Source: Candidatus Gorgonimonas leptogorgiae (lineage in GTDB: Bacteria; Pseudomonadota; Gammaproteobacteria; Pseudomonadales; Endozoicomonadaceae). Taken from it: DNA of 15,625 nucleotides. The stretch is from contig CAKNAD010000038.1 of NCBI GenBank assembly GCA_929200515.1, positions 1 through 15,625 on the forward strand. Reading direction: 5' to 3'. Made by a program: the position numbers and the translations under genes. The notes beneath the pieces were generated by a model. The model had not been told where the DNA came from and did not search any database. It saw nothing but the letters and a program-made list of their open reading frames with translations. This document shows positions 15,297 to 15,625 of this stretch, one piece after another. Each line of letters opens with the position of its first letter. The first letter of the stretch is position 1.

Positions 15297-15385
15297 TTTA
15301 TACATGTGACAATTAGAAATACAGGTTTTCAGTAAATGATTATAAGTTTTTAGCTAATGTAGTATATTTCGCAGTTTATACAGAT
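15297..15385. repeat. Dispersed repeat, copy C (diverged)
   Basis: Aligns with 7125-7210 and 8768-8853 at roughly 70% by eye. The central GATTATAAGTTTTTAGC is exact and most flanking differences are transitions. It again sits just downstream of a plus-strand accessory gene. It could be a degenerate mobile element, a shared 3' untranslated structure, or a relic of a lost gene. Confidence 0.5.
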
Positions 15386-15494
15386 TTTACCTGAAGATTC
15401 ATCTTTTCAGCAAGTAAATTTTGGTTTATTAAACAAGGCACCTGCTTTAGCTATTTATATTCGTACTAAAATAAAAAGTAGTAACACAGTTTAA
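15363..15494 (+). pseudogene. Possible gene remnant without a start codon
   Basis: A 43-codon frame between stops at 15360 and 15492 reads as a plausible protein C-terminus, including ILPEDSSFQQVNFGLLNK and ALAIYIRTK. It lacks an ATG and overlaps the dispersed repeat at its left end. I cannot name a family, and a chance open frame of this length in one of six frames is quite possible. Confidence 0.2.
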
Positions 15495-15530
15495 AAGCTA
15501 AAAATACTTGCCCTCTGGGAGTTATTAAAA

Positions 15531-15625
15531 ATGTCTACTTCATCGTTAAAATACTTTGAAATGCACTTGCATTCGGGCAGTATTTTGCCTCGAATTAAAC
15601 CATTTTACTTAGCCCTGAAACCTAG
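15531..15625 (+). CDS. Possible gene start cut by the window edge
   Basis: An ATG at 15531 follows GGGAG (15517-15521) with a nine-base spacer and opens a frame to the window end, 31 codons starting MSTSSLKYFEMHLHSG. The product is not recognised. The ribosome binding site is decent, but the frame is too short to judge. Confidence 0.25.
   Translation, partial: MSTSSLKYFEMHLHSGSILPRIKPFYLALKP

Larger units (their letters stand above)
15226..15625. other. Right-end region, mostly non-coding
   Basis: About 400 bases follow the repeat-protein gene. They hold the third dispersed-repeat copy (15297-15385), an open frame without a start codon (15363-15494) and a possible gene start at 15531. I found no convincing terminator hairpin directly after 15225. 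Confidence 0.5.

Overview
This is an AT-rich bacterial window. The housekeeping proteins (PurB, Ppa, DnaE, AroE, HemF, TsaC, PurE) align in length and motif numbering with gammaproteobacterial homologues: PurB catalytic residues fall at the E. coli numbers and DnaE has the HLR-type PHP start. Base composition, transposase debris, decayed gene fragments, duplicated orphan genes and a large solenoid-type repeat protein suggest a host-associated or intracellular gammaproteobacterium. That lifestyle is an inference; no marker here names the genus.

Layout. (1) 1-350: a truncated transposase-like frame, then nothing recognisable. (2) 352-5951, minus strand: dnaE, then ppa, then purB, with a strong stem-loop just upstream of purB. 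(3) 6000-9362: an accessory island with two related SAM-methyltransferase-like genes. They are ~60% identical in the N-terminal half and nearly identical from there through the downstream non-coding DNA. Between them lie remnants of dnaE and of the 151-residue gene at 8907-9362. This is the scar of an ancient tandem duplication later homogenised over part of its length. (4) 9540-10100: an acidic, apparently secreted protein of unknown function. (5) 10134-12952, minus strand: a tight purE-tsaC-hemF-aroE operon covering purine synthesis, tRNA t6A modification, heme synthesis and the shikimate pathway. (6) 13201-15225: a 674-residue helical-repeat, weakly ankyrin-like protein built by intragenic duplication. 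(7) 15226-15625: a third, diverged copy of a dispersed repeat that also follows the methyltransferase genes, and two short open frames of doubtful meaning.

The two minus-strand blocks are ordinary metabolism and replication. The most interesting part is 5998-9362. There a duplicated gene with a constant SAM-binding C-terminal domain and a divergent N-terminal domain appears to have undergone recent gene conversion, while an older promoter block is kept in both copies. I see no CRISPR array, rRNA, tRNA or intact mobile element, and no recognisable defence system.
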